A stretch of 64,000 nucleotides of DNA, taken from Ferrigenium kumadai. GTDB taxonomy: Bacteria > Pseudomonadota > Gammaproteobacteria > Burkholderiales > Gallionellaceae. The stretch lies in the NCBI RefSeq assembly GCF_018324385.1, contig NZ_AP019536.1, positions 1,116,001-1,180,000 of the forward strand. Reading direction: 5' to 3'. Positions 30,490 through 40,016 of this stretch are shown piece by piece. A program made the translations under genes and the position numbers. The notes under the pieces are model-generated. The model was not told the DNA's origin and did not search any database. It worked only from the letters and a program-made list of their open reading frames with translations. The first letter of the stretch is position 1, and every line of letters begins with the position of its first letter.

Positions 30490-30548
30490 GTAGGAGCGTG
30501 CCTTGCACGCGACCTCTCTCCCTGGTCGCGTGCAAGGCACGCTCCTAC
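30490..30548. repeat. GTAGGAGC repeat, copy 3 (modC-GNAT gap)
   Basis: Nearly identical to copy 2: GTAGGAGCGTGCCTTGCACG, a short centre, and a perfect inverse ending GCTCCTAC. It starts right after the modC stop and ends 12 bases before the acetyltransferase ATG. Confidence 0.85.
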
Positions 30549-30560
30549 AGTTGTCGACTT

Positions 30561-31019
30561 ATGGATGATATGAACATCGACTTTGCTACTGCCGAAGACC
30601 TGCCGCACCTGGCCGACCTGCTCGCCGAGCTGTTCGCGCTGGAAAGCGATTTCCAGCCCGAACGAGACAAGCAACTGCGCGGCCTGCGGCTCATTCTCGA
30701 CAATCCGGCGCTGGGTCGGCTGTTCGTGCTGCGCGTAGCCGGCCAGGTGGCTGGCATGGCGAATGCACTGATTACCGTCAGCACGGCGGAAGGCGGGCGC
30801 GTGCTGCTGCTGGAAGACGTGATCGTATCTCGCGAACATCGCGGCAGCGGGCTGGGGCGGCAACTGGTCGAGCATGTGCTTGCGTGGGCGCGGGAGGAGG
30901 GTATGACGCGCGTCACCCTGCTGGCCGACCGCGACAACCGGGCCGCGCTGGATTTCTATCGCAGGCTCGGCTTCGAGCCTTCGCACATGACGGTGCTGCG
31001 CAAGATGCTGTCGGATTGA
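30561..31019 (+). CDS. GNAT family N-acetyltransferase
   Basis: This 152-residue GNAT domain shows the acetyl-CoA-binding motif VSREHRGSGLGRQLVEHVL (R/Q-x-x-G-x-G/A) and a C-terminal NRAALDFYRRLGFEPS block. Its substrate is unknown. It lies downstream of modC and may share the mod transcript, separated only by a repeat. Start is ATG 30561 or 30570; upstream codons come from the repeat. Confidence 0.88.
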   Translation: MDDMNIDFATAEDLPHLADLLAELFALESDFQPERDKQLRGLRLILDNPALGRLFVLRVAGQVAGMANALITVSTAEGGRVLLLEDVIVSREHRGSGLGRQLVEHVLAWAREEGMTRVTLLADRDNRAALDFYRRLGFEPSHMTVLRKMLSD

Positions 31020-31031
31020 TACGCTTCATTT

Positions 31032-31047
31032 TGTCGCAATCGCGACA
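31032..31047. promoter_or_regulatory. NifA upstream activator site for the LRV operon
   Basis: TGT-CGCAATCGCG-ACA is a perfect TGT-N10-ACA palindrome about 85 bases before the sigma-54 element at 31123. Confidence 0.78.
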
Positions 31048-31122
31048 AAACTCCACGCGCCGATTTTCCCATTCGACCTTGTATCCCGTCGCCGCTGGCT
31101 TTGCGTCATGCCCTGCAAAGTG

Positions 31123-31138
31123 GCACGTTGGTTGCTCA
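31123..31138 (+). promoter_or_regulatory. Sigma-54 promoter of the LRV gene
   Basis: TGGCACG-TTGG-TTGCT is a full match to the -24/-12 consensus. The predicted start is near 31150, with the ATG at 31184. Confidence 0.88.
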
Positions 31139-31183
31139 TTCCTTGCATGATTTTCAGCGGAGCAGGAATTGAAGGGTTTGAAT

Positions 31184-31948
31184 ATGTCGGAACGTCATTC
31201 CGGGGCGACGCCATTGAACGAGGTCGTGCTGGCCGATTGCTCGGCCTGTCCTCATCGCGCGCTGCTGGCGGAAGGAAAGTGTGAGCCGGGCGATGTGTGC
31301 CTGATTGCGCAGAGCGGCCGGCAGATAGACCGTTTCTTGCGGCGCAATCCGCAGTTCGCGCAGGAATGCCTGCACGACCCCTTCTGGGAACGGCGCGCCA
31401 TCGCCACGCGTTACGCGCCGCTGGATGCGTTGCGGCAGATGCCGCGCGACAGGGACGAGGTGGTACGCCGCGTGGTGGCGAGCCGCCTGCCCATCGGCGA
31501 GCTGGACGTTTATTTGCGCGACGAAGACCGCGAGGTGCGCATGACGGTCGCGAACCGCATCGCTCCGGAGCGGCTGGGCGAGCTGATCGGCGACGACGAT
31601 TATCTGGTGCGGCTGACGGCGGCGAAGCGCCTGCCTCACGGCCAGCTGCCGCGCATGGCGCATGACCCCGAGCGCGAAGTGCGCAAGGAAGTGGCGCGCC
31701 GGCTGCCGCCGTTTGCGTTGCAGTTCATGGCCCAGGATGCGGACGCGGAGGTGCGATGCATCGTCGCCGAGCGCATGCTGCCTGAGGATGCGGTGCAGAT
31801 GCTGCACGACGAAGACTGGCTGGTGCGCCTTCAGGCCGCGCAGAGCGCGCCGCTGGAAGCCATCGCCGAATTGGTGGATGATGCCGAATCCGACGTGCGC
31901 GCCGCGGTGCGACGGCGGCTGGGCGGATTCCTGCTAGGGGACGAATAA
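31184..31948 (+). CDS. 4Fe-4S-binding leucine-rich repeat variant (LRV) protein
   Basis: This 254-residue protein has an N-terminal cysteine cluster, CSACPHRALLAEGKCEPGDVC, which matches the LRV iron-sulfur domain first seen in the Azotobacter nif region. The rest is a chain of LRV repeats of about 24 residues with the R-xxVA-R-L pattern (VVRRVVASRLP, EVRMTVANRIA, LVRLTAAKRLP, EVRKEVARRLP, EVRCIVAERML, LVRLQAAQSAP). The fold is a right-handed superhelix. The role in nitrogen fixation is unknown, but protein docking is plausible. Confidence 0.92.
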   Translation: MSERHSGATPLNEVVLADCSACPHRALLAEGKCEPGDVCLIAQSGRQIDRFLRRNPQFAQECLHDPFWERRAIATRYAPLDALRQMPRDRDEVVRRVVASRLPIGELDVYLRDEDREVRMTVANRIAPERLGELIGDDDYLVRLTAAKRLPHGQLPRMAHDPEREVRKEVARRLPPFALQFMAQDADAEVRCIVAERMLPEDAVQMLHDEDWLVRLQAAQSAPLEAIAELVDDAESDVRAAVRRRLGGFLLGDE

Positions 31949-31966
31949 CGACACGAGGCAAGACTG

Positions 31967-32932
31967 ATGAGCACACACACGCCTGACAATACCACGCTGA
32001 ACAACCTTGCCGCCGCTATCGGGGACATTCCGCCGCGTCCGCATCATGCTGCGCTGCTGGAGGTCGCCAACCGCATCCGCCCCGGCATCACCTTCCATTA
32101 CGCGCTGAACCGCGGCGGCTGGTACCGTCCCGGGGGTGTCATGGCGGCGGATGGCAGGCGCGTCGCAGACAGTCTGGAGCAGTGGGCACAGTCCGAACTC
32201 GACGATTGCGGTGGCGACATGCACGAGCTGGTCGAACGCCAGGCGGACAAGGGGCTGCTGGTCACGCGCCACACCGGACGCACACACTATTTTGTCGCGG
32301 CCTACGGCCCCGCGCCCGCGGACTTCCTGCAGCTCGAAATCGAAGAATTGCAGGAGGTGCTGGACAGGAATCTGCTCGATGCCGGCAATCCCCCGGACGA
32401 TTTGCAGGGATTGATCGAGCCGATCGCGCCGGATGTGTTGGAGGCGCAACCGGTCGGCGCGCCGCGCTACCAGTTCCGCAGGCTGATCGACGTGCGTCAG
32501 GCCGTCGCCAGGGCGTCATTCGGCGACGGGCGAAAATCCGAGCTGCCGCGCATGTTGTCCGAATGGTCGCACAGCAGCGCGGCAGCACGCGGCCATTTCA
32601 GCGACCACTGGATCGTCGCGCTGCGCGAACACCAGGACCGTTACCGCAACCCGGTGACCTCCGTCTCGCTGGTGTCGCGCCACGCGCGCGAACTCAAGCC
32701 GTTCCAGTGGAATATCGAGCTTTCCGGCGTGGAACTGTCTGCGCAATTCCAGGCCTTCGATCGTGCCGCGGGCTATCCGTCTGCGTGGTACTTCCACCTC
32801 GTCGCGGGAACCTTCACCCCGCCCAAGATCGCCTACGCCGCGGCGCGCGACCTCGATGCGGGGTTCAGCTATCTGCCAGAGACTGAGGCAGTATTGGTGA
32901 AGAGCTGGGTGGCAGCGCCGTACTCGGTGTGA
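31967..32932 (+). CDS. Hypothetical protein cotranscribed with the LRV protein
   Basis: This 321-residue soluble protein is not one I recognise. It has no signal peptide or membrane segment. Readable blocks are IRPGITFHYALNRGGWYRP, HTGRTHYFVAAYGPAPADFLQLEIEELQEV and GYPSAWYFHLVAGTFTPPKIAYAAARD. The start ATG 31967 lies 18 bases after the LRV stop. The shared sigma-54/NifA control makes it a candidate unknown nitrogen-fixation factor that acts with the FeS-LRV protein. Confidence 0.75.
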   Translation: MSTHTPDNTTLNNLAAAIGDIPPRPHHAALLEVANRIRPGITFHYALNRGGWYRPGGVMAADGRRVADSLEQWAQSELDDCGGDMHELVERQADKGLLVTRHTGRTHYFVAAYGPAPADFLQLEIEELQEVLDRNLLDAGNPPDDLQGLIEPIAPDVLEAQPVGAPRYQFRRLIDVRQAVARASFGDGRKSELPRMLSEWSHSSAAARGHFSDHWIVALREHQDRYRNPVTSVSLVSRHARELKPFQWNIELSGVELSAQFQAFDRAAGYPSAWYFHLVAGTFTPPKIAYAAARDLDAGFSYLPETEAVLVKSWVAAPYSV

Positions 32933-32994
32933 CACGCTGCGCTGCAGAATTTCTTTACAACATTTTTATGCCGGGGCTGGAATAATCCGGCCGC

Positions 32995-34518
32995 ATGAAG
33001 TCAGTCATACCTCTTGCGGACAGGTTACAGCCGCGCAGCTTTGCTACCCGCAGCCTGTGGGTGGTCTCGGCCTGCGCGCTGCCGACCCTGCTGGCCTGGC
33101 CCTGGCGCGACTTTCTCGATCCCGCCAATACCGCGATGCTGTACTTGCTTGCGGTGGCCGTCGTGGCGGCGCGGGCAGGGCGCGGCGCAGCCATTGCGAC
33201 CTCCTTATCAAGCACGGCGCTGCTCGATTTCTTCTTCATCCACCCGCGCTACACTTTTACCGTCGGCGATGTGCAATATGTTGTCACGCTTGCAGTCATG
33301 CTGGTGGTGGCGCTCATCATCGGCAACCTGACCTTGATGCTGCAACGCGAGAAAGAGGCTGCGCTCGAGCGTGAGCAACAATCCCATGCGCTGTATGAGC
33401 TTGCCAGTCGTCTTTCGGGGGCGACCTCGCTGGAACAGCTCGCCATTGCCACGCGCGACTTTTTGCACGACTCGCAGGCTTGTTGCGGTGTCCTGTTGAT
33501 GAGCCATAACGATGTACTGAAGCCTGTCGAATCTGCTCATCGTCTGGATTCGACTTTGCAAACGATTGCGGCGTTTGCTGCCTTGCAGCGAGTCGAAACG
33601 CGCACTTTGCTGGACGATTCTCGCTACTGGCTGTTTCTGCCATTGCATGGAACGACATATGTGCGCGGCGTGCTCGCCATCGATGCCGGTGTAACGTCGC
33701 TCGATGCGCTTGATGCTCGCCGACCATTGTTCGAGGCCATCGCCGCACTGGTGGCCACTGCCGTAGAACGCCTGCACTTCGTCGATGTGGCGCAGCGCGC
33801 GCAGTTGCAAATGACCGACGAACGCCTGCGCAGCAGCATCCTCTCCGCGCTATCGCATGATATCCGTACACCACTCACCGTGCTCTACGGGATGAGCGAC
33901 GCGCTGGCACAACAGCCATTACCGCCTGATGTGCGAGAAACGGCAGAAGCGATGCGCGAACAGACCCTGCGCTTGAACGGTATGGTGTCCAACTTGCTCG
34001 ACATGGCGAAACTGCGTGCTGGTGATCTCCGGCTCAACCCGGAATGGCAGCCATTGGAGGAGGTGGTCGGTGCCAGCATCAAGCTGTTGGGGCTGGCGCT
34101 GCAACAGCACCCGGTACAGGTGACATTGCCGCCAGACCTGCCCCTGCTGAAGTTCGACGCTATCTTGATGGAACGCGTGTTGTGCAACCTGCTGGAGAAT
34201 GCGGCCAAATATGCGCCGCCAGGATCGGCCATCCGCATCAGCGCAAGTACCGCTGACGGGCAAGCCGCCATTTCGGTATGCAATGATGGCTCGCGTTTTC
34301 CACCCGGCAACCTGGACAGGATGTTCGAGCTGTTCGAGCGCGGCGATGCTGAGTCGAATGTTCCGGGTATCGGGCTGGGACTCGCCATCTGTCGCAGCAT
34401 CGTGGAAGCGCATGGCGGTACGATACGCGCCAGCAATAACGAGAATGGCATCTGCGTGACCTTCACACTGCCGCTGGGCGAACCACCCGCGATCGAACCG
34501 GAGGATGGGGATGAGTGA
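32995..34518 (+). CDS. Short KdpD-like sensor histidine kinase
   Basis: This 507-residue kinase has the DUF4118 membrane module of KdpD (about residues 20-115, four hydrophobic segments, FFFIHPRYTFTVGD between them). A GAF-like region follows, then an H-box (LSALSHDIRTPLTVLYG) and a HATPase with LLENAAKYAPPG and GIGLGLAICRSIV. It lacks the roughly 380-residue N-terminal KdpD and UspA domains of the full-length protein. It is coupled to a KdpE-like regulator and the Kup transporter rather than to kdpFABC. Confidence 0.9.
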   Translation: MKSVIPLADRLQPRSFATRSLWVVSACALPTLLAWPWRDFLDPANTAMLYLLAVAVVAARAGRGAAIATSLSSTALLDFFFIHPRYTFTVGDVQYVVTLAVMLVVALIIGNLTLMLQREKEAALEREQQSHALYELASRLSGATSLEQLAIATRDFLHDSQACCGVLLMSHNDVLKPVESAHRLDSTLQTIAAFAALQRVETRTLLDDSRYWLFLPLHGTTYVRGVLAIDAGVTSLDALDARRPLFEAIAALVATAVERLHFVDVAQRAQLQMTDERLRSSILSALSHDIRTPLTVLYGMSDALAQQPLPPDVRETAEAMREQTLRLNGMVSNLLDMAKLRAGDLRLNPEWQPLEEVVGASIKLLGLALQQHPVQVTLPPDLPLLKFDAILMERVLCNLLENAAKYAPPGSAIRISASTADGQAAISVCNDGSRFPPGNLDRMFELFERGDAESNVPGIGLGLAICRSIVEAHGGTIRASNNENGICVTFTLPLGEPPAIEPEDGDE

Positions 34519-35197
34519 CGCCGTCATCCTGTTGATCGAGGACGAGGTGCAGATACGACGCTTGGTGCGTGCCGCTCTGGAGCGCGAGGGCTACCGTGTG
34601 CTGGAAAGCGGCTCGCAGGCACAGGGCATGCAACTATTACACGAGGCGGTGCCGCAACTAGTCATCCTCGACCTTGGCCTGCCGGACGGTGACGGTGTTG
34701 GTTTCATCCGCGAACTGCGCGCACAATCACAGGCACCCGTGCTGGTGCTGTCCGCGAGGTCGGCAGAAGGCGAGAAGATTCATGCGCTGGATGCGGGAGC
34801 AGACGATTATCTGACCAAGCCATTCTCCAACGGCGAACTATTGGCGCGGGTGCGCGCCCAGTTGCGCCGCAACCCGGAAAATAGCGCTCAGCCGCAATTG
34901 CAATTCCGTTTTGGCAAGATCGAGGTCGACTTTGCTCGGCGTCTCGTTACGCGTAGCGGCATTCCTGTCCATCTCACTCCCATCGAATATCGGCTGCTGC
35001 TCGCCATGCTGGCCGATCCCGGCAAAGTGCTTACCTATCGGCATCTGCTGCGTGCGGTATGGGGCAGTGCCCACAGCGAGAGCAACCATTACCTGCGTAT
35101 CTACGTAAGTCATTTGCGCCAGAAGCTGGAAGACGATCCGGCGCAACCCGAACATTTCCTGACCGAGACCGGCATCGGTTACCGCTTCCAAATCTAA
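34511..35197 (+). CDS. KdpE-like response regulator (OmpR family)
   Basis: This 228-residue regulator has a receiver domain (LLIEDEVQIRRLV, phospho-Asp in VILDLGLPDGDG, Lys in DYLTKPFSNGEL). An OmpR-type winged helix follows (LTPIEYRLLLAMLADPGKVLTYRHLLRAVWG), with the KdpE-like NHYLRIYVSHLRQKLE. The start ATG 34511 overlaps the kinase stop by 8 bases and has GGAGG upstream. It probably controls the adjacent kup gene. Confidence 0.92.
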   Translation: MSDAVILLIEDEVQIRRLVRAALEREGYRVLESGSQAQGMQLLHEAVPQLVILDLGLPDGDGVGFIRELRAQSQAPVLVLSARSAEGEKIHALDAGADDYLTKPFSNGELLARVRAQLRRNPENSAQPQLQFRFGKIEVDFARRLVTRSGIPVHLTPIEYRLLLAMLADPGKVLTYRHLLRAVWGSAHSESNHYLRIYVSHLRQKLEDDPAQPEHFLTETGIGYRFQI

Positions 35198-35207
35198 GGA
35201 GAATGCA

Positions 35208-37076
35208 ATGAGTGTAAAGAACAATACCGCCACAGGCGCCTTGGCGCTCGCCGCGCTGGGCGTTGTCTACGGCGACATCGGCACCAGTCCGCTGTATGCA
35301 TTCAAGGAGGCTTTCGCCGGAGCGCACGGCATGGCTCCTACCGAGCCCAACGTTCTGGCGGCATTGTCCGCACTGTTCTGGGCGATGACGATGATTATCT
35401 CGATCAAATATGTGTGGGTGATGCTCAAGTTCGACAACAACGGTGAAGGCGGCGTGCTGGCGCTGACCGCATTGGCGAACCGTGCCGCGCAAGGGGCTGC
35501 GCGCTGGAAGCTCATTATTGCCACGGCGGGTATCTTCGCCGCCGCCTTGTTCTATGGCGACGCGCTCATTACCCCGGCGATCTCCGTGCTTTCCGCAGTC
35601 GAGGGCCTTAGCGTGGCCGCACCGACGCTGGAGAAACTCATTCTTCCCGTCACTATCGGCGTACTCACCGGGCTGTTTTTCATCCAGCGCCGCGGCACCG
35701 GCAGCGTGGGCAGGTTATTCGGGCCGGTCACGCTGTTGTGGTTCGCGGCACTTGGTATCCTCGGCACGGTCAGCATCGCGGAAACGCCGAGTGTGCTGCG
35801 CGCGATCAATCCGGTGTACGCCATCGACTTCGCCATCGAACATCCGTACGGCATGTTTTTGCTGCTATCCGCCGTATTCCTCGCGCTTACCGGCGGCGAG
35901 GCGCTGTATGCCGACATGGGCCACTTCGGCGCAAGGCCGGTGCGTTTGGCTTGGTATGGGCTGGTCTGCCCGGCGCTGCTCATTAACTATTTCGGCCAAG
36001 GTGCACTGGTGCTGCGCTCGGCGGATGCGATCCAGAACCCGTTCTACCTGCTGGCACCGGACTGGTTCATGCTGCCATTGGTCGCGCTGGCCACCGCCGC
36101 CACGGTGATCGCCTCGCAGGCTACCATCTCGGGAGCCTATTCGATGACGCTGCAAGCCATGCGTATGGGCTACCTGCCGCGCCTGTTCATTCAGCACACA
36201 TCCGATGCACAGCGCGGCCAGATATATATTCCCGCCGTGAACTGGATGATGCTGGTCGGCGTGATTATCCTGGTGCTGGAGTTTGGTTCCTCCGGCGCCT
36301 TGGCGGCGGCTTACGGCATTGCAGTGTCCGGCACCATGATCATCACCACGCTACTGTCCATCTTCGTCACGTTGAAGCTTCAAGGACGTGCGCGGCTGCT
36401 GTTGCTGGCAGCATTGGCGGTATTCGCCCTGCTGGAATTGTTGTTCTTCGGTTCAAATCTGACCAAGGTCGTCAGCGGTGGCTGGATGCCACTGGCGCTC
36501 GGTCTGGTGCTATTTGTCCTGCTTTCGACATGGAAGCGCGGCAGCACGCTGGTCGCCGAACAACGGCGCAAGCTCGATATCCCAATGTCGGCCTTCATCG
36601 CCGGAACACAGCCTGACGTACCTCGCGTCGCGGGCACTGCGATCTATCTGACTGCCGATCCTGCCGTGGTGCCCAGTGCATTGTTTCACAATCTCAAGCA
36701 CTTCAAGGTGCTGCACGAGCAGACGTTATTCCTGCACGTCGTCACCGCCGATGTGCCCTATATCGAGCCGGAACAGCGCCTGAAAGTTGAACGCCTGGCT
36801 CACGGCATGTACAACGTCGCCTTGCACTATGGTTTCAGGCAGGAAGTCGACATTCCTGATGCATTGAGCAGGATAGGGGATTACGGCATCGAGCTTGAGC
36901 CGATGGCCACTACCTTCTTTATCGCCCGCTCGAATGTCGCTGACGGTCCCGGCGGCATGCCTGCATGGCGCTGCGCGCTTTTTTCGTGGATGACACGCCA
37001 GTCTGAAGGTGCAGCGAGCTTTTTCAATCTTCCTCCCAACCAGGTAGTCGAACTCGGAACCAAGGTCATGTTGTAG
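35208..37076 (+). CDS. kup: Kup-type potassium transporter
   Basis: This 622-residue K+ uptake permease opens with ALAALGVVYGDIGTSPLYAFKEAF, the Kup/HAK/KUP signature. Twelve hydrophobic segments and a soluble C-terminal domain of about 160 residues follow (LFHNLKHFKVLHEQTLFLHV). It lies 10 bases after the regulator gene with AAGGAG before the ATG, so all three genes form a K+ module inserted between the LRV and nifE operons. Confidence 0.95.
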   Translation: MSVKNNTATGALALAALGVVYGDIGTSPLYAFKEAFAGAHGMAPTEPNVLAALSALFWAMTMIISIKYVWVMLKFDNNGEGGVLALTALANRAAQGAARWKLIIATAGIFAAALFYGDALITPAISVLSAVEGLSVAAPTLEKLILPVTIGVLTGLFFIQRRGTGSVGRLFGPVTLLWFAALGILGTVSIAETPSVLRAINPVYAIDFAIEHPYGMFLLLSAVFLALTGGEALYADMGHFGARPVRLAWYGLVCPALLINYFGQGALVLRSADAIQNPFYLLAPDWFMLPLVALATAATVIASQATISGAYSMTLQAMRMGYLPRLFIQHTSDAQRGQIYIPAVNWMMLVGVIILVLEFGSSGALAAAYGIAVSGTMIITTLLSIFVTLKLQGRARLLLLAALAVFALLELLFFGSNLTKVVSGGWMPLALGLVLFVLLSTWKRGSTLVAEQRRKLDIPMSAFIAGTQPDVPRVAGTAIYLTADPAVVPSALFHNLKHFKVLHEQTLFLHVVTADVPYIEPEQRLKVERLAHGMYNVALHYGFRQEVDIPDALSRIGDYGIELEPMATTFFIARSNVADGPGGMPAWRCALFSWMTRQSEGAASFFNLPPNQVVELGTKVML

Positions 37077-37080
37077 CTTT

Positions 37081-37096
37081 TGTCGGGTTTGCTACA
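37081..37096. promoter_or_regulatory. NifA upstream activator site for nifE
   Basis: TGT-CGGGTTTGCT-ACA is a perfect TGT-N10-ACA site that begins 4 bases after the kup stop. It is centred about 76 bases before the predicted nifE transcription start. Confidence 0.75.
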
Positions 37097-37139
37097 AGCT
37101 GGTTCAGAACAAATCCTATTGAAATCAACCTGCTGTCCT

Positions 37140-37155
37140 TGGCACGGCATTTGCG
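37140..37155 (+). promoter_or_regulatory. Sigma-54 promoter of the nifENX operon
   Basis: TGGCACG-GCAT-TTGCG matches the -24/-12 consensus at all but the last position. The predicted start is near 37167. Confidence 0.87.
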
Positions 37156-37188
37156 AATGAGAGGGTGTCAATCTCATGAGTGAATGCC

Positions 37189-38613
37189 ATGCAAGCCAAG
37201 GACATCGCCGAACTGCTCAACGAGCCGTCCTGCACGCATAACGAAAAATCGAAATCCGGCTGCGCGCGCCCCAAGCCGGGCGCGACGGCGGGCGGCTGTT
37301 CGTTCGACGGCGCGCAGATCGCGTTGCTGCCCATCGCCGATGTGGCGCATATCGTGCACGGCCCCATCGCCTGCGCGGGCAGTTCGTGGGATAACCGCGG
37401 CACGCGCTCTTCCGTAGATTCTTCATCTGGTGTTGGGGCCTTGTACCGCATCGGCATGACCACCGACCTCACCGAGCAGGATGTCATCATGGGGCGCAGC
37501 GAGAAGAGGCTGTTCCATGCGGTGAAGCAGGCGGTGGAGAGCTATTCGCCTTCCGCCGTGTTCGTCTACAACACCTGCGTGCCCGCTTTGATCGGCGACG
37601 ATATCGGCGCGGTGTGCAAGGAAGCTGCTGCGCGCTTCGGCGTGCCGGTGGTGCCGGTGGATTGTGCCGGTTTTTACGGAACCAAGAATCTCGGCAACCG
37701 CATCGCGGGCGATGCAATGTTCAGGCATGTGGTGGGCACGGCGGAGCCGTTGCCAGTCCCCGACGAATCGCAACGTCCCGGCATCACCGTGCACGACGTA
37801 AATCTGATCGGCGAATACAACATCGCTGGCGAGTTCTGGAACGTGCTGCCGCTGTTCGACGAACTCGGCCTGCGCATCCTGTGCACCTTGTCCGGAGACG
37901 CGCGCTTCCGCGAAGTTCAGACCATGCACCGCGCCGAGGCCAACATGGTAGTGTGCGCCAAGGCGCTGCTCAACGTCGCACGCAAGCTGAAGACGGACTA
38001 TGGCATCCCATTCTTCGAAGGCAGCTTCTACGGCGTAACGGACACCTCAATGGCGTTCCGCGAATTCGCAAAACTGCTCAACGACCCGTCATTGACCGAA
38101 CGCACCGAAGCTTTGATCGCACGCGAAGAGGCGAGCATCAACGCCGTGCTCGAACCGTGGCGCGAGCGTCTGCGCGGTAAACGTGTGCTGCTCTACACCG
38201 GCGGCGTGAAGTCGTGGTCCATCGTTTCCGCGTTGCAGAACCTGGGTCTGGAAGTGGTCGCCACCGGCACCAACAAATCCACCGAAGAAGACAAGGCGCG
38301 CATCCGCGAGATCATGGGCGACAAGACCCGCATGATCACCGACGGCAGCGCCAAGGCGCTGCTCGGCGCAGTGAAGGAATACCAGGCCGACATGCTGATC
38401 GCGGGCGGCCGCAACATGTACACCGCGCTGAAGGCGCGTATCCCTTTCCTCGACATCAACCAGGAACGCGAATTCGGCTACGAGGGCTACAGCGGAATGC
38501 TGGAACTCGCGCGCCAGCTCGCGCTGACGCTGGAATCACCGGTCTGGCAGGCGGTGCGCAAGCCCGCGCCGTGGGCGAAGACTTCGGTGCCGGGCACCGC
38601 ATTGGGAGCATGA
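37189..38613 (+). CDS. nifE: FeMo cofactor scaffold protein NifE
   Basis: NifE with NifN forms the scaffold on which NifB-co matures to FeMo-co. The 474-residue product begins [18 protein letters not shown], the normal NifE opening. NifD-like cysteine blocks are [24 protein letters not shown] and [12 protein letters not shown] prefer ATG 37189 to GTG 37180, since the former matches the family N terminus. It is the first gene of the second major nif operon. Confidence 0.97.
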   Translation: MQAKDIAELLNEPSCTHNEKSKSGCARPKPGATAGGCSFDGAQIALLPIADVAHIVHGPIACAGSSWDNRGTRSSVDSSSGVGALYRIGMTTDLTEQDVIMGRSEKRLFHAVKQAVESYSPSAVFVYNTCVPALIGDDIGAVCKEAAARFGVPVVPVDCAGFYGTKNLGNRIAGDAMFRHVVGTAEPLPVPDESQRPGITVHDVNLIGEYNIAGEFWNVLPLFDELGLRILCTLSGDARFREVQTMHRAEANMVVCAKALLNVARKLKTDYGIPFFEGSFYGVTDTSMAFREFAKLLNDPSLTERTEALIAREEASINAVLEPWRERLRGKRVLLYTGGVKSWSIVSALQNLGLEVVATGTNKSTEEDKARIREIMGDKTRMITDGSAKALLGAVKEYQADMLIAGGRNMYTALKARIPFLDINQEREFGYEGYSGMLELARQLALTLESPVWQAVRKPAPWAKTSVPGTALGA

Positions 38614-38614
38614 C

Positions 38615-40006
38615 ATGGCCGAGCTCCTGAAACGCAACAAAGCGCTCGCGGTGAATCCGCTCAAGGCCAGCCAGCCGGTCGGCGCATCGCTCGCCTTCCT
38701 CGGCATCCACCGCGCTATCCCGATGATGCACGGTTCGCAGGGCTGCACTGCCTTCGGCAAGGTGTATTTCGTGCGCCACTTCCGTGAGCCCATCCCGCTG
38801 CAGACCACGGCGATGGATCAGGTCTCCACGGTGATGAGTGCGGACGAAAACGTCATCCTGGGACTTGCGACCATATGCGAGAAGAACAAGCCCGCGATGA
38901 TCGGATTGCCCACCACGGGCCTGTCGGAGACGCAGGGCACCGACATCAAGCGGCTGGTGAAGGAGTTCTACGCCGCACATCCCGAGTTCGCGCACATCCC
39001 TGTGGTGCCGGTGAATACGCCGGATTTCACCGGCTGCCTGGAAAGCGGCTATGCGCTGGCGGTGAAGGCGGTGATCGAAGTCATGCTGCCGAAAACCAGC
39101 AATGTCGTCGGCAAACGCAAGAAGCAGGTCAACGTGCTTGCCGGGTCCTTCCTCACGCCGGGCGATGTCGAACATATCAAGGAGATTGTCGAGGCTTTTG
39201 GCTTACGTCCTTTAGTATTGCCGGATATCGGCGATTCGCTCGACGGCCACCTCACCGAGATGGAGAGCAGTCCGCTCACCGTGGGCGGCACACCGGTCAG
39301 CGACATTTCCAGCATGGGCGAATCCATCGCCACGCTGGTGCTTGGAAACTCGATGTTCGAGGCGGCGGATTTGCTCAAGGAACGTACCGGCGTGCCGGAT
39401 TTCCGCTTCGACAGTTTGATGGGACTGGATGCGGCGGATAGTTTCGTCATTGCGCTGTCGGAGATCAGCGGCAAGCCGGTTCCGGAGAAGATCGAGCGCC
39501 AGCGCGCGCAGTTGCAGGATGCGATGGTCGACGCGCACTTCATGCTGGGTTTCGCGCGCATTGCCATCGCTGCCGATCCCGACCTGCTTTATGGCTATGC
39601 GCGGCTGGTGACGGAGATGGGCTGCGAAGTGGTAGCCGCTGTTGCGCCAACGCGCGCCAACATCCTCAACGATGTGGCGGCAGCGCAAGTCGCCATCGGC
39701 GATCTGGAGGATCTCGAGATCACGGCCAGGCGCAACGGCGCGCAACTCGTCATCAGCAATTCGCACGCGGTCGAAACCGCGCGCCGTCTAGGCGTGCCGC
39801 TGCTGCGCGCCGGCTTTCCGCAATATGACCTCATCGGCGGCTACCAGCGGCTGTGGGTCGGCTATCGCGGCACGCGTCAGGCATTGTTTGATCTGGCGAA
39901 CATGCTGGTGGAACACGGCCAGCACGAGCCGGCGCCATATATATCCATCTACAACCGGCGGACGGGAGAGAGTCGTGCGACACCTGCGGCTAATGGACAA
40001 CACTAG
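38615..40006 (+). CDS. nifN: FeMo cofactor scaffold protein NifN
   Basis: This 463-residue NifK-like partner of NifE shows [39 protein letters not shown] and [12 protein letters not shown], the NifN counterparts of P-cluster regions. The start ATG 38615 lies one base after the nifE stop. Expected to form the NifE2N2 heterotetramer. Confidence 0.96.
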   Translation: MAELLKRNKALAVNPLKASQPVGASLAFLGIHRAIPMMHGSQGCTAFGKVYFVRHFREPIPLQTTAMDQVSTVMSADENVILGLATICEKNKPAMIGLPTTGLSETQGTDIKRLVKEFYAAHPEFAHIPVVPVNTPDFTGCLESGYALAVKAVIEVMLPKTSNVVGKRKKQVNVLAGSFLTPGDVEHIKEIVEAFGLRPLVLPDIGDSLDGHLTEMESSPLTVGGTPVSDISSMGESIATLVLGNSMFEAADLLKERTGVPDFRFDSLMGLDAADSFVIALSEISGKPVPEKIERQRAQLQDAMVDAHFMLGFARIAIAADPDLLYGYARLVTEMGCEVVAAVAPTRANILNDVAAAQVAIGDLEDLEITARRNGAQLVISNSHAVETARRLGVPLLRAGFPQYDLIGGYQRLWVGYRGTRQALFDLANMLVEHGQHEPAPYISIYNRRTGESRATPAANGQH

Positions 40007-40016
40007 GGAGAAAGCG

